DNA of 47,476 nt, from NCBI GenBank assembly GCA_029259055.1, contig JAPDJP010000009.1, forward strand, positions 1 to 47,476, given 5' to 3'. Source of the stretch: Thermoplasmatota archaeon (GTDB lineage Archaea; Thermoplasmatota; E2; UBA202; JdFR-43). This document shows, one piece after another, positions 18,941 through 28,038 of this stretch; the first letter of the stretch is position 1; every line of letters starts with the position of its first letter. Position numbers and translations under genes: made by a program. The notes under the pieces were generated by a model. The model worked only from the letters and a program-made list of their open reading frames with translations. It ran no database searches and was not told the origin of the DNA.

Positions 18941-19915
18941 ATGGTGTACGTATCTGCAGGAGATTTAGAAAAATATGCATACTGCCCCCTTTCTTGGTGG
19001 CTTAGCAAAAAATATAAAGTTGTTTCTAAAGAAGGGATTGAAAAGCATAGAGAAACGGAAGAAAAACTCAAAGAAATAAAAATAAAAGAAAAGAAAGCAA
19101 AATTTTACGAAAAATATATTTTGTTTTCTTCTATATTTGCTTCTATAGTCGCTATCTCTGGTTTGGCTTTTCTACACGGAAAAATGGAAAAATTCTGGAA
19201 TTACTTTTTTATAGTAATAGCCCTTATTTGGCTACTCAACTCTTCCTTTTTTCTTTATAGGGCAACAAAGGCAGTTGAAATTCTTCAAGCAAAATATGAA
19301 AAAATGTTTTTAGTTTCTTCAATGGGCGCCACCATAATTGCCTTTTTTGTTGTAATATTATCTGTTCCCGCAAATCCCGCATTTAGCAAATTTTTAGAAA
19401 TTTTAGCTTTAATTTGGATAATAATTGCTAACATTATTTTTTACAGGCTAATTTATTTATCCGAAGATATCTTAAGTAAGAAGATAAAATATATTCCGGT
19501 AAAGAGTAAGATAGAATATATTGGAGCAGATAAAGAGGGAAAAGAAATTATTTCTGAGAAATATGGAATAAGAGGAAAACCAGATTATATATTATGTATA
19601 GATGATGATTTCATTCCTGTTGAAGAAAAAACCGCGGATTTAGTCTCTCCTCCATTGTCCCACGTTATACAAATAACAGCATATTGTATGCTTGTAGAAG
19701 ATAAATATGGAAAATCCCCCCCATATGGAATCATTAAATATAAAAATAGCCAATTTAAAATACCTTATGAGATGAGATGGAAAAAAATGGTAATTGAAAT
19801 GAGAAAAAAACTGCTTAAGGATTTGGAAAAAGGGGAAACCCACAGGAATCACTTTAACAAAAGAAAATGTTTAAACTGTGCGAGAAGAGAGTTTTGTAAT
19901 GAGAAGTTAGTATAG
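18941..19915 (+). CDS. Cas4-like PD-(D/E)XK nuclease with internal transmembrane insertion
   Basis: N-term YAYCPLSWW; GIRGKPDYILCIDDDFIPVEEKTA; HVIQITAYCMLVE; C-term KCLNCARREFC; four hydrophobic segments between residues ~60 and 180. Confidence 0.85.
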   Translation: MVYVSAGDLEKYAYCPLSWWLSKKYKVVSKEGIEKHRETEEKLKEIKIKEKKAKFYEKYILFSSIFASIVAISGLAFLHGKMEKFWNYFFIVIALIWLLNSSFFLYRATKAVEILQAKYEKMFLVSSMGATIIAFFVVILSVPANPAFSKFLEILALIWIIIANIIFYRLIYLSEDILSKKIKYIPVKSKIEYIGADKEGKEIISEKYGIRGKPDYILCIDDDFIPVEEKTADLVSPPLSHVIQITAYCMLVEDKYGKSPPYGIIKYKNSQFKIPYEMRWKKMVIEMRKKLLKDLEKGETHRNHFNKRKCLNCARREFCNEKLV

Positions 19916-19916
19916 T

Positions 19917-20147
19917 TTATATATTTTCTAAACTCTTTTTTATATTCTCTATAGCTTTCTTAATTCTTTTTTTCTTATCCTCTTTTTCATCTTCTAACAT
20001 CTTTTTTATTTCTTGAAGCCTTATCCTAATTGCCTCTAACGAGAATTCAGCAACACTAGAATATTTATATTTTGGATTTTCAATAACAATCCTCCTTATT
20101 TCTTCATGCAACTCTTTTGGAACAGATATTGTGCTGTATTTCGTCAT
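19917..20147 (-). CDS. Ribbon-helix-helix (CopG-like) small protein
   Basis: YSTISVPKELHEEIRRIVIENPKYKYSSVAEFSLEAIRIRLQEI. Confidence 0.75.
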   Translation of the reverse strand: MTKYSTISVPKELHEEIRRIVIENPKYKYSSVAEFSLEAIRIRLQEIKKMLEDEKEDKKKRIKKAIENIKKSLENI

Positions 20148-20199
20148 AATATCTTTATTTTGGACGGCAATATATAATTTTTTATGCCCTATTTATATG

Positions 20200-20373
20200 G
20201 AAAACAAGCGGGCACCAATCAAATTGTATTAGCGGATAAAAGAATGCTATTAAGGTTTTAGAATTAAGCCGATCCAATTATCCCTGAAATTTCTTTAAAT
20301 CCATTTGTTGACAATTGCGAGCAATTAGCAAAATAATGATTAAAACTATTGCAACTCTATTCATTTTTCTCAT
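20200..20373 (-). pseudogene. Heavily degraded NosD-like gene remnant (signal peptide plus C-terminal motif)
   Basis: MRKMNRVAIVLIIILLIA signal-like start, then DNWIGLILKP (20253-20282) and FDWCPL (20206-20223) in different frames. Confidence 0.55.
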
Positions 20374-20374
20374 T

Positions 20375-20660
20375 CTATGGCATTATACGAGGCATCCAGT
20401 CAAAATTAATCCATGGTATTCTTGGCATTCTTCCTAAATGCCCTACGATTGGCTTGGGCAAAAAGATATGCCATCTATCCCAATAATTGCGAAGCCATAA
20501 GTTATGGAACGAATATAATTCAACATCTTTTTGATTGCTTATGAAATTATTTTCTATAAATTTGTTGAAATTACTCATACTAAGGAAAGTTGCGTTTCCA
20601 TTGTTTTTAAATGTATTTTTATAAAATTTATTGAATTTTGTTTAGCAAAATCTATTATAT
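20375..20660 (-). pseudogene. C-terminal fragment of a NosD-like beta-helix protein
   Basis: Frame reads TKFNKFYKNTFKNNGNATFLSMSNFNKFIENNFISNQKDVELYSFHNLWLRNYWDRWHIFLPKPIVG...IPWINFDWMP after an in-frame stop. Confidence 0.7.
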
Positions 20661-20889
20661 CATTTTCTAAATCCTTAGAAACATCAATTTCCCATTTTTT
20701 GGGAAAACTCCCATTGTATTTTTCGAGTAAATTCTCCCAAAAAGATTTCACATTTTCTGGAACATGGGTTGCTATCTTTATTCCTCCTTCCTTTTCAACA
20801 TTTGTATATGCAACATGTAATTGCCAGCCTATAAATGGATATGCAAACATTCCAACAACTACTATAGCCAATAACACCTTTTCCATCAT
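20575..20889 (-). CDS. Small membrane-anchored or secreted protein of unknown function, 3' end overlapping a NosD fragment
   Basis: 104-aa ORF with N-terminal hydrophobic segment MMEKVLLAIVVVGMFAYPFIGW; no recognised family. Confidence 0.45.
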   Translation of the reverse strand: MMEKVLLAIVVVGMFAYPFIGWQLHVAYTNVEKEGGIKIATHVPENVKSFWENLLEKYNGSFPKKWEIDVSKDLENDIIDFAKQNSINFIKIHLKTMETQLSLV

Positions 20890-20911
20890 TGTAACATTAT
20901 AATTCTTTTTT

Positions 20912-22649
20912 TTATAACTTTCGAAAGGGAGATTGCCAAAAAAACAATTCCATTTTTACTTCTTCCACCCATTCATATGGTTGCATCAATGGATGCCAAT
21001 CAAAGTTGAGCCATGGTATTCCCATACACCTTCCATATATTGGCTTTGGAAGAAAGGTATGCCAGTCACTCCAATAATTTTTAAACCAGACATTGAGAGA
21101 GAAAAGTTTTACATCAAAATATGCATTTATGCCATTTTCAATAAAATTATTTTCTTTTATCACGTTCCGTTTGCAATCTGTCCCTAAAAACGAGCTGAGA
21201 TATATGCCACATCGAGTATTATAAGATATATTGTTGTTACATTATGATATTCCCAACACCTTCAATTTCTATCCCAACCCAATTGTTATGTAGTACCTCA
21301 TTTTTTGAAATTATATTGCTACGTGTCCAACTCTTTACAGTAGATATTCCACACCAGTATTTGCTCCAACAAACTACATTATGTATAATTTTATTGAAAG
21401 AGCCTCCTTGAATGCTTATACCATACCATTCATTTTTAACGACATTATTCCCATACACAGTATTATGATCTGAATAAGAAAATACCAAAATTCCCATACC
21501 GTTTTCAGTAATTTCATTAATCGAAATGTTATTGTAGCAGGAGTCCCAGAGAAAGATGGCTTCACCACGTGTATTGATTACACGATTTCCTATGATGGTA
21601 TTATTATCACATGTATTCAATGAAATTCCATTTTCATTTGAGTTTGATATGCTATTATTGGAAATTACATTATGTGATGAATAAAAGAGTAAGATGCCTT
21701 CATATGTATTAGAAATGGTGCAATCAGTAATGATATTGTTATTACAATAAGCAGCTTCTATCCCAACGCTGCTATTATTGATTGTAATGTTTTTTATTTT
21801 AGAAGCATTACAATTCACTATTATTAATTCTCCCACTTCAACATCCTCCAAAAGAACATCCTCTTTATTTTTGATATATAACAGTGGCAATCCATTTACA
21901 GTATTGTTATTGATATTATGAATAAATTGAGGAAGTTTTTCACCATATATGTCGATTCCATTACCAACAAAAACATTATTTAAAATTGTGTTGTTTAAGG
22001 AATATTCTATCAAGATACCATCCCATTTATTTTCATAAAATATGCACCGAGAAACTTTATTATGGTTGGAATGTGTAATCCACATCCCTTCCTCGTTATT
22101 AGAAACATTACAGTTTAAAATTTCATTGTTTTCCGAGTAGAGAAGTTTAATGCCCAAATTGTTTTTGTATATATTGCAATTCAAAATTTTGTTCTCATTT
22201 GAGAAATATATTTCAATGGCTACCCAACTATTATAAAAATTGCAATTGGAAATTGTGTTCCCTTCAGACTTATATATTATCGCACTTGCATATTCCCAAC
22301 TACCATTGGTCATGGTAAAATTGATGATATTTACATGGCTTTCAGTTATATTCACAGCGTATCCTTGAATAGCATGTATTATTGTTTTTTCCCTGCACTC
22401 TCCAATCAAATTTATGCTTTTGTATAAATTCACGCTTTCATTATAGACCCCACTATAAACAAATACAGTATCTCCATTGCTTGCATTATCTATAGCATCT
22501 TGTATCTTGCTATAATTTCCTGGGCCTGAGCCGCCAACATATAAAACATTGCCATTATCATTTTTCATGATGGCATAATTTCCTATTTCATCGGCAATTG
22601 CAGGAGTGATTAGTAAAATAATAATCAAAATTGTTGCAATTCTTTTCAT
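20912..22649 (-). pseudogene. NosD-like parallel beta-helix secreted protein, interrupted by a +1 frameshift at ~21237
   Basis: ORF 21237-22649 ends ...GVGNIIM*; skipping one base gives NNNISYNTRCGIYLSSFLGTDCKRNVIKENNFIENGINAYFDVKLFSLNVWFKNYWSDWHTFLPKPIYG...IPWLNFDWHPLMQPYEW, the expected C-terminus. Confidence 0.82.
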
Positions 22650-23608
22650 CTTTCACCCCCATATGAGGATAAACGGGGCATCCAGTCAAAGTTGAGCCAT
22701 GGTATACTAGGAATTATATGATAACCAAGCACTATTGTTGTTACACCAAAAATTGGTTTCGGAGTTAGGGAATACCAATTGTCCCAATAATTACGAAGCC
22801 ATATATTGAAAAATGAGAGAAGAGGCTTAATGCCTGCTCTTAGAAAAATCCAATTCACAAAGAATGCATTCCTTTCGTTGTTGTCGATTAAGTCATTGTA
22901 AAAAATTATATTCTCTTTTCCACCCCAAATATGTATTCCTATATCATTTTTCATAACGATATTATAAGAGACAATATTTTTCTTAGAATATAGCGAAATG
23001 AATATGCCGATCTCATTTTGCAATATACTGTTCCTCGTTATCTTGTTAAAACTACTTTCTTCTAACTGTATTCCCGTTCCAATAGGCCATTCCAATTCAT
23101 TAAAAATTAGATTATCGGATATAGTATTTTTATTTGATTGATTTAGGAATATGCCCCAGTTGTTAACTAATATAACGTTATTAGATATAATATTTGATTG
23201 TGAATTATCAATAAATATTCCAGCAGCTGCCCATATAACCTCCGAGCTATTTCTTATAGTAAAATTTTTAATAACTACGTTATGGTGAATTATTCGGATA
23301 ACGTCTCCCTTCTTCATTCCATCTATTATTGTTGTTTCCCTATTTTCTCCTATAAGCTTAATAGATTTATCAATAACAATATTTTCATAATAAGGTGAGG
23401 AATCATCATATACAAAGATTGTATCTCCATTTTCCGCATCATTTATTGCATCCTGTATATGAGTATAGTTGTTCGGACCTGTTCCTCCTACATACAATGT
23501 TCTTCCATTGTTCAAAACACCGTTTTCCATGATTCTGTTGCTTCCTTTAATGGGGAATACTGAAAAAGCGAGTATAAAAATAATTCCTGTTGCAACGATT
23601 CTTTTCAT
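22646..23608 (-). CDS. NosD-like parallel beta-helix (PbH1) secreted protein
   Basis: TLYVGGTGPNNYTHIQDAINDAENGDTIFVY...IGENRETTIIDG; repeats NIISNNVILVNNWGIFLNQS; C-term NYWDNW...IPWLNFDWMPRL. Confidence 0.92.
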   Translation of the reverse strand: MKRIVATGIIFILAFSVFPIKGSNRIMENGVLNNGRTLYVGGTGPNNYTHIQDAINDAENGDTIFVYDDSSPYYENIVIDKSIKLIGENRETTIIDGMKKGDVIRIIHHNVVIKNFTIRNSSEVIWAAAGIFIDNSQSNIISNNVILVNNWGIFLNQSNKNTISDNLIFNELEWPIGTGIQLEESSFNKITRNSILQNEIGIFISLYSKKNIVSYNIVMKNDIGIHIWGGKENIIFYNDLIDNNERNAFFVNWIFLRAGIKPLLSFFNIWLRNYWDNWYSLTPKPIFGVTTIVLGYHIIPSIPWLNFDWMPRLSSYGGER

Positions 23609-23645
23609 AACATTCATAAATTGGATGTTAAATATAAGGTTTTTG

Positions 23646-24227
23646 CTATAGATATTTTATACGAATTCTTGCAACTACATACAAACCAATATTTATGCAT
23701 AGGAGAATATACAAGATAAAAAGCAGAAATGCTATGAAATCAAATATCAAGAATGCTAATATAGCTGAAAAGATATATAAGATAGGCAAAATTTTTAAGA
23801 AATTTTGAGAAGTTATTTTGGAATATGGAAAAACAGAAACCATATACTCTAACGGAAAAAAGAGATTCGAAAGAATAACTCCAGTAAAAGAAATTGCTAA
23901 TATTCCAAGAAAAATAATGAGAAAAAATAAATCATAAAATGAAATTACAATAGTAACTATAACAGCAGTTATAAAGGAAATTAAAATTAATTTTGCATTT
24001 TTCAAGAACTGCAATACTTTTTCTCCTATTTCATTTCCGTATAATGGCTCTTTGTCAATAAAAATAAAAATAAATAAACTCCACCCAATAAGATGGGTAA
24101 CTAAGATGAAAATTTTCCTTTCTATGGGCAAATCTTCATCTAAGATTATAAAAGGAATAAAAGGAATCCACAAAACTAAAATGAAAATTGAAAATCTTCT
24201 TCTCCCGCCTTTAATTTTCGTTTTCAT
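23646..24227 (-). CDS. Multi-TM membrane protein of unknown function
   Basis: Several hydrophobic segments across 193 aa. Confidence 0.65.
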   Translation of the reverse strand: MKTKIKGGRRRFSIFILVLWIPFIPFIILDEDLPIERKIFILVTHLIGWSLFIFIFIDKEPLYGNEIGEKVLQFLKNAKLILISFITAVIVTIVISFYDLFFLIIFLGILAISFTGVILSNLFFPLEYMVSVFPYSKITSQNFLKILPILYIFSAILAFLIFDFIAFLLFILYILLCINIGLYVVARIRIKYL

Positions 24228-24284
24228 TTCACATAAACAAAATACAAAATAAAGATTATAAATCTTTTATTCATTCAAAAATTA

Positions 24285-24677
24285 ATGTATGTTAAAGCTA
24301 TTCCTGAAAATTGTTCTGGTTGTATGGTTTGTGAGATGGTCTGTTCATTAAAACATTGGAACCTCATAAACAGATATAAAGCTGGTATAAGAATAGAAAA
24401 GAAAAGCGTTATTGAAGATTTACCCCATATATGCACCCATGGAAATGAATGCAATTTTGAATGCATTTCTGCGTGCAAATTTGATGCAATGAAAAAGGAA
24501 AATGGAATAGTATATGTGGATTATGAAAAATGCACAGGTTGTAAGGCCTGTGAAAAAGCATGCCCACTAAATGCAGTATGGATTCATGAAAAAAAGGCAT
24601 ATAAATGTGACTTGTGTAAAGGCGATCCCGCATGCGTTAAATTTTGCTCACAAAATGCTTTAGTTTTGGAGGTGTGA
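24285..24677 (+). CDS. 4Fe-4S dicluster ferredoxin-like electron-transfer protein, AOR partner
   Basis: CSGCMVCEMVCSLKHW, CTGCKACEKACPLNAV, CDLCKGDPACVKFC. Confidence 0.92.
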   Translation: MYVKAIPENCSGCMVCEMVCSLKHWNLINRYKAGIRIEKKSVIEDLPHICTHGNECNFECISACKFDAMKKENGIVYVDYEKCTGCKACEKACPLNAVWIHEKKAYKCDLCKGDPACVKFCSQNALVLEV

Positions 24678-24679
24678 AA

Positions 24680-26497
24680 ATGGAAATGTATGGTTATGCC
24701 GGGAAAATTTTGACCGTGGATTTAACAACGGGGGAAGGAATTAAAAAAGTTTTGGATGAAAAACTTGCCTCCAGATATTTGGGAGGAGACGGCTTTGGAG
24801 CATATTTTTTAAATAAAGTAGTTAATCCTAAAATAGATGCTTTTTCTCCAGATAATGCAATAATTGTTGCGCCGGGCTTATTTGTAGGGACTTTTGTGCA
24901 TACAGCGGGTAAAACAGCGTTTTTCTCAAAATCGGCATTAAACAATGGATGGAATGAAAGCGTTATGGGCGGAAGAATAGGATTAGCTTTAAAACAAGCT
25001 GGATATGATGCCCTGATAATAAAGGGAAAAGCTAACAAATTATCATATCTACTTATAAGAGATGGAGAAGTTTCATTAAAATCTGCCGAGCATTTAAAAG
25101 GAGAGACAACAAGGAAAACGGCAGAGGAAATAAAAAAGGATGAAGGAGATGTTGTTGTTGCAACCATAGGAATTGCGGGAGAAAAACTTGTTAGGTTTGC
25201 AAGCGTTGATTGCGACGAGCGCCAAGCTGGCAGGGGAGGAATAGGCGCCATAATGGGTTCCAAAAATCTTAAGGCAATCGCAATAGAAGGAAAAAATGAT
25301 ATCAGGGTAGCAAAACCAGAGAAGCTATATAAGCTGATGGAGGAATGGTACGAAAAAATGATTACCCACCCATCTTTTGAAGCAGATGGAAAATATGGTA
25401 CAGGAGAATTTTTAGAATGGATGAATGCAGAAAGAGGCACATTTCCAACAAGAAATTGGAATGAAGGCGTTTTTGATGAAAGAAAGGAAATAGACCCCTA
25501 TTATTGGGCTCCAAGATATGCTATAAAAAATAAGGCATGTGTGCAATGTGTTAAACCATGTGGAAAAGCATTTGTTGCAAAGGACATTAAATTGGATGGA
25601 GTGGAATATGAAACCTTATTTGCTTTGGGCTCAAATTGTGGGGTAGCAAATATTGAACATGTGGCAAGAGCAAATGAATTATGCGATTTATATGGAATGG
25701 ATACCATATCTACAGGAGGAGTTATTGGATTTATAATGGATTTATTTGAAAATGGGGTAGTTAGCAAAGAAGAAATTGGAATGGAAATTAAGTTTGGGGA
25801 TGGAGAAGCAATGCTTGAATTAATAGAAAAAATTGCACATAGAGAGGGTATAGGCGATATATTGGCTGAGGGTGTTAAAAAGGCTGCAGAAAAAATAGGA
25901 AAAAATGCTACAAAATATGCAGTCCACGTTAGAGGAATGGAGCCACCGGCATATGATGTAAGGGGAATAAAAGGAATGGCTCTTGCTTTCATGACATCTC
26001 CAAGAGGAGCATGCCATTTACGCTCAGGCGCCTACGCTTTAGAGTTAACAGGGAAATTCTGGAAATTTGATGGTGTTGATAGACTGAGCAGTAAAAATAA
26101 GGGTAGGGAAATTGCGGAAATGGAAAACTTTATGGCAGTTTATGATGCATTGGGTGTTTGCAAATTCTCAAGAGGAATTTTCTTACTTAACTTTGAAGAA
26201 ATATTGGATGCTGTTACGGGAAGAGCATATAAAGAAGATGAATTGCTTATAATAGGCGAGAGAATTTGTAACTTAAAACATATCTTTAACATAAAAGCTG
26301 GCTGGACAAAGGAGGATTGTAAACTCCCAGAAAAAATACATAAGCCTATACCAAAAGGAGTATCTAAAGGAAGTTATGTAAGTGAGGAAGAGGAAAAAGA
26401 AATGCTTGAAGATTATTTCAATGCAAGAGGATGGGACAAAAATGGCATACCGAAAAAAGAAAAATTAAAGGAGCTTGGTATAGAGGATATGATGTAA
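24680..26497 (+). CDS. Tungsten-type aldehyde ferredoxin oxidoreductase family protein
   Basis: YAGKILTVDLTTGEG, GGDGFGAYFLNK, MGGRIGLALKQAGYDALIIKGKA, DERQAGRGGIGAIMGSKNLKAIAI, CVQCVKPCGK. Confidence 0.95.
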   Translation: MEMYGYAGKILTVDLTTGEGIKKVLDEKLASRYLGGDGFGAYFLNKVVNPKIDAFSPDNAIIVAPGLFVGTFVHTAGKTAFFSKSALNNGWNESVMGGRIGLALKQAGYDALIIKGKANKLSYLLIRDGEVSLKSAEHLKGETTRKTAEEIKKDEGDVVVATIGIAGEKLVRFASVDCDERQAGRGGIGAIMGSKNLKAIAIEGKNDIRVAKPEKLYKLMEEWYEKMITHPSFEADGKYGTGEFLEWMNAERGTFPTRNWNEGVFDERKEIDPYYWAPRYAIKNKACVQCVKPCGKAFVAKDIKLDGVEYETLFALGSNCGVANIEHVARANELCDLYGMDTISTGGVIGFIMDLFENGVVSKEEIGMEIKFGDGEAMLELIEKIAHREGIGDILAEGVKKAAEKIGKNATKYAVHVRGMEPPAYDVRGIKGMALAFMTSPRGACHLRSGAYALELTGKFWKFDGVDRLSSKNKGREIAEMENFMAVYDALGVCKFSRGIFLLNFEEILDAVTGRAYKEDELLIIGERICNLKHIFNIKAGWTKEDCKLPEKIHKPIPKGVSKGSYVSEEEEKEMLEDYFNARGWDKNGIPKKEKLKELGIEDMM

Positions 26498-26498
26498 A

Positions 26499-27497
26499 AT
26501 GAAGAAATTTCTTATCCTATTCCTCTCTATCCTGCTTCTCCTTCCTCCATATCAACAATTTTCTTTTGAAATAAAAAACATGGATGCAAGACATTCATAC
26601 AAAAATATAGATTCACCGCCTAAATATCCGGAGGACGCAGCCCATTTTAAATATTATGAGAACGATAGCCATATAATTTACTGGTATGAATGGTGGTATG
26701 CAAATTTGAAGGGAGAAAAAGATATAGTTGTTATGTTTTTTACGGTTGGTGATTTAAATAATGCTTTTTCGAGGCTATTAGGAGTTTTTGTCGCCTTTTT
26801 TGATGAAAGGGAAAGTATAGAAATGGTAACATCTAATCCCCTTATTAACTATAGTTTAGATTATGAAAAATGTAATATTAGCATAGGAGGGAATAGATTC
26901 TATGAAGATAATGGCATATTTATTATTGAGTATCGTAAAAAAGATTTTAAGCTATTTATGAAAATTTTCCCATATGGTATTCCCTTTGGAAATAAGGCAA
27001 AATTGGAAAAATGGGAATGGACTTCTTGGTATGTAGCTGTACCATATGGAAAGGGGGAGGCATATATAGAATATAATGGAAAAAAATATTTCATAAAGGG
27101 GAATGCTTATCATGACCATAACTGGGGAATTTCGAGATATGATATTAAATGGAATTGGGGAGAATTTTGCTGTGGAGATTTCGCAATAATTTATGGAATA
27201 GCGGGACAAAAAGAAATGAAAGGAGGAATCCATTTTGTAAATAATAGCACCCATATCTTTACTCCATGCATTAACTTAGAATATTTAGAATGGGATAGGA
27301 TAAGTGGATTTAAAAAACCTGTAAAAATTTTTTTAAAGGGAGAAAATGTAGATTTTATTGTTGAATTGGAAAAAGCATATATTATAGGATATAAAAATGT
27401 TGGTAAACCATATTTAAAAGGAAGAGCGCATGGTAAAATAAATGGGAAATTCTTTGATTCTGTAGGATTTTATGAATACCATCATCCAATTAAATAA
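26499..27497 (+). CDS. Secreted AttH/CrtC-like lipocalin-fold protein
   Basis: Signal peptide; YWYEWWYANLKGEKDIVVMFFTVGD, WTSWYVAVPYGKGEAYIEYNGKKYFIKGNAYHDHNWG. Confidence 0.65.
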   Translation: MKKFLILFLSILLLLPPYQQFSFEIKNMDARHSYKNIDSPPKYPEDAAHFKYYENDSHIIYWYEWWYANLKGEKDIVVMFFTVGDLNNAFSRLLGVFVAFFDERESIEMVTSNPLINYSLDYEKCNISIGGNRFYEDNGIFIIEYRKKDFKLFMKIFPYGIPFGNKAKLEKWEWTSWYVAVPYGKGEAYIEYNGKKYFIKGNAYHDHNWGISRYDIKWNWGEFCCGDFAIIYGIAGQKEMKGGIHFVNNSTHIFTPCINLEYLEWDRISGFKKPVKIFLKGENVDFIVELEKAYIIGYKNVGKPYLKGRAHGKINGKFFDSVGFYEYHHPIK

Positions 27498-27991
27498 GAT
27501 TCAATTTCCTTTTTCACTTTGTTCCAATTTTCTATAGATAAATAAAACAATTTTACATCATCTCTCTTTTTAATTTTGCTGGTAAATGGATTATCTTTTA
27601 ACATTATTGTTGCCAAAACTTTTTTCTCGCTGTTTAAAGCTGATAAAACAGCATCTCTAAACTTTTTTGAAAATAACTCCATTTTTCCTATTTCATCTAT
27701 AACTATAATGTCTTTTTTTTCTATTGCATTTAAAACGGATTTTACGCCTATTTCCTCTAAACTTTTTAAATCAACACCATATTTCGAAACTTTATATGGG
27801 CTATCAATATTTACATGCGCCAAAATACCTTCTTCCCCATTTAGACTTATTATTTTAAATCCCTCTCTCTTTTCCCCCTTCTTAATTTCTAAAGTATAAA
27901 AACCACCAGCATTTAGTTTCAAATCTTCAATAATCTTTTTTATCAATGTTGTTTTTCCGCTCCTTGGTTTTCCTGTTATCAGGATATTCAT
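27482..27991 (-). CDS. THEP1-family nucleoside-triphosphatase
   Basis: MNILITGKPRSGKTTLIKKIIEDLKLNAGGFYTLEIKKGEKREGFKI, IIVIDEIGKMELFSKKF. Confidence 0.95.
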   Translation of the reverse strand: MNILITGKPRSGKTTLIKKIIEDLKLNAGGFYTLEIKKGEKREGFKIISLNGEEGILAHVNIDSPYKVSKYGVDLKSLEEIGVKSVLNAIEKKDIIVIDEIGKMELFSKKFRDAVLSALNSEKKVLATIMLKDNPFTSKIKKRDDVKLFYLSIENWNKVKKEIESYLIG

Positions 27992-28038
27992 AATAATATA
28001 ACATAAATAATAAGTATTATATTACTATCACCTTGAAA

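Noticed and set aside
18941-19915. Cas4-like gene as evidence of a CRISPR-Cas locus
   Set aside because: No repeat array, cas1, cas2 or effector genes in the window
21230-21245. Programmed ribosomal frameshift in the NosD-like gene
   Set aside because: No clear slippery heptamer or downstream structure; surrounding copies are degenerate, so mutation or sequencing error is simpler
21237-23608. Copper-processing nitrous oxide reductase function for the NosD-like genes
   Set aside because: Only the beta-helix repeat family is shared; no nos genes nearby
24694-25992. Long minus-strand ORFs (24694-25440, 25501-25992)
   Set aside because: Antisense shadows of the AOR gene, Ser/Pro/Phe-rich with no domain
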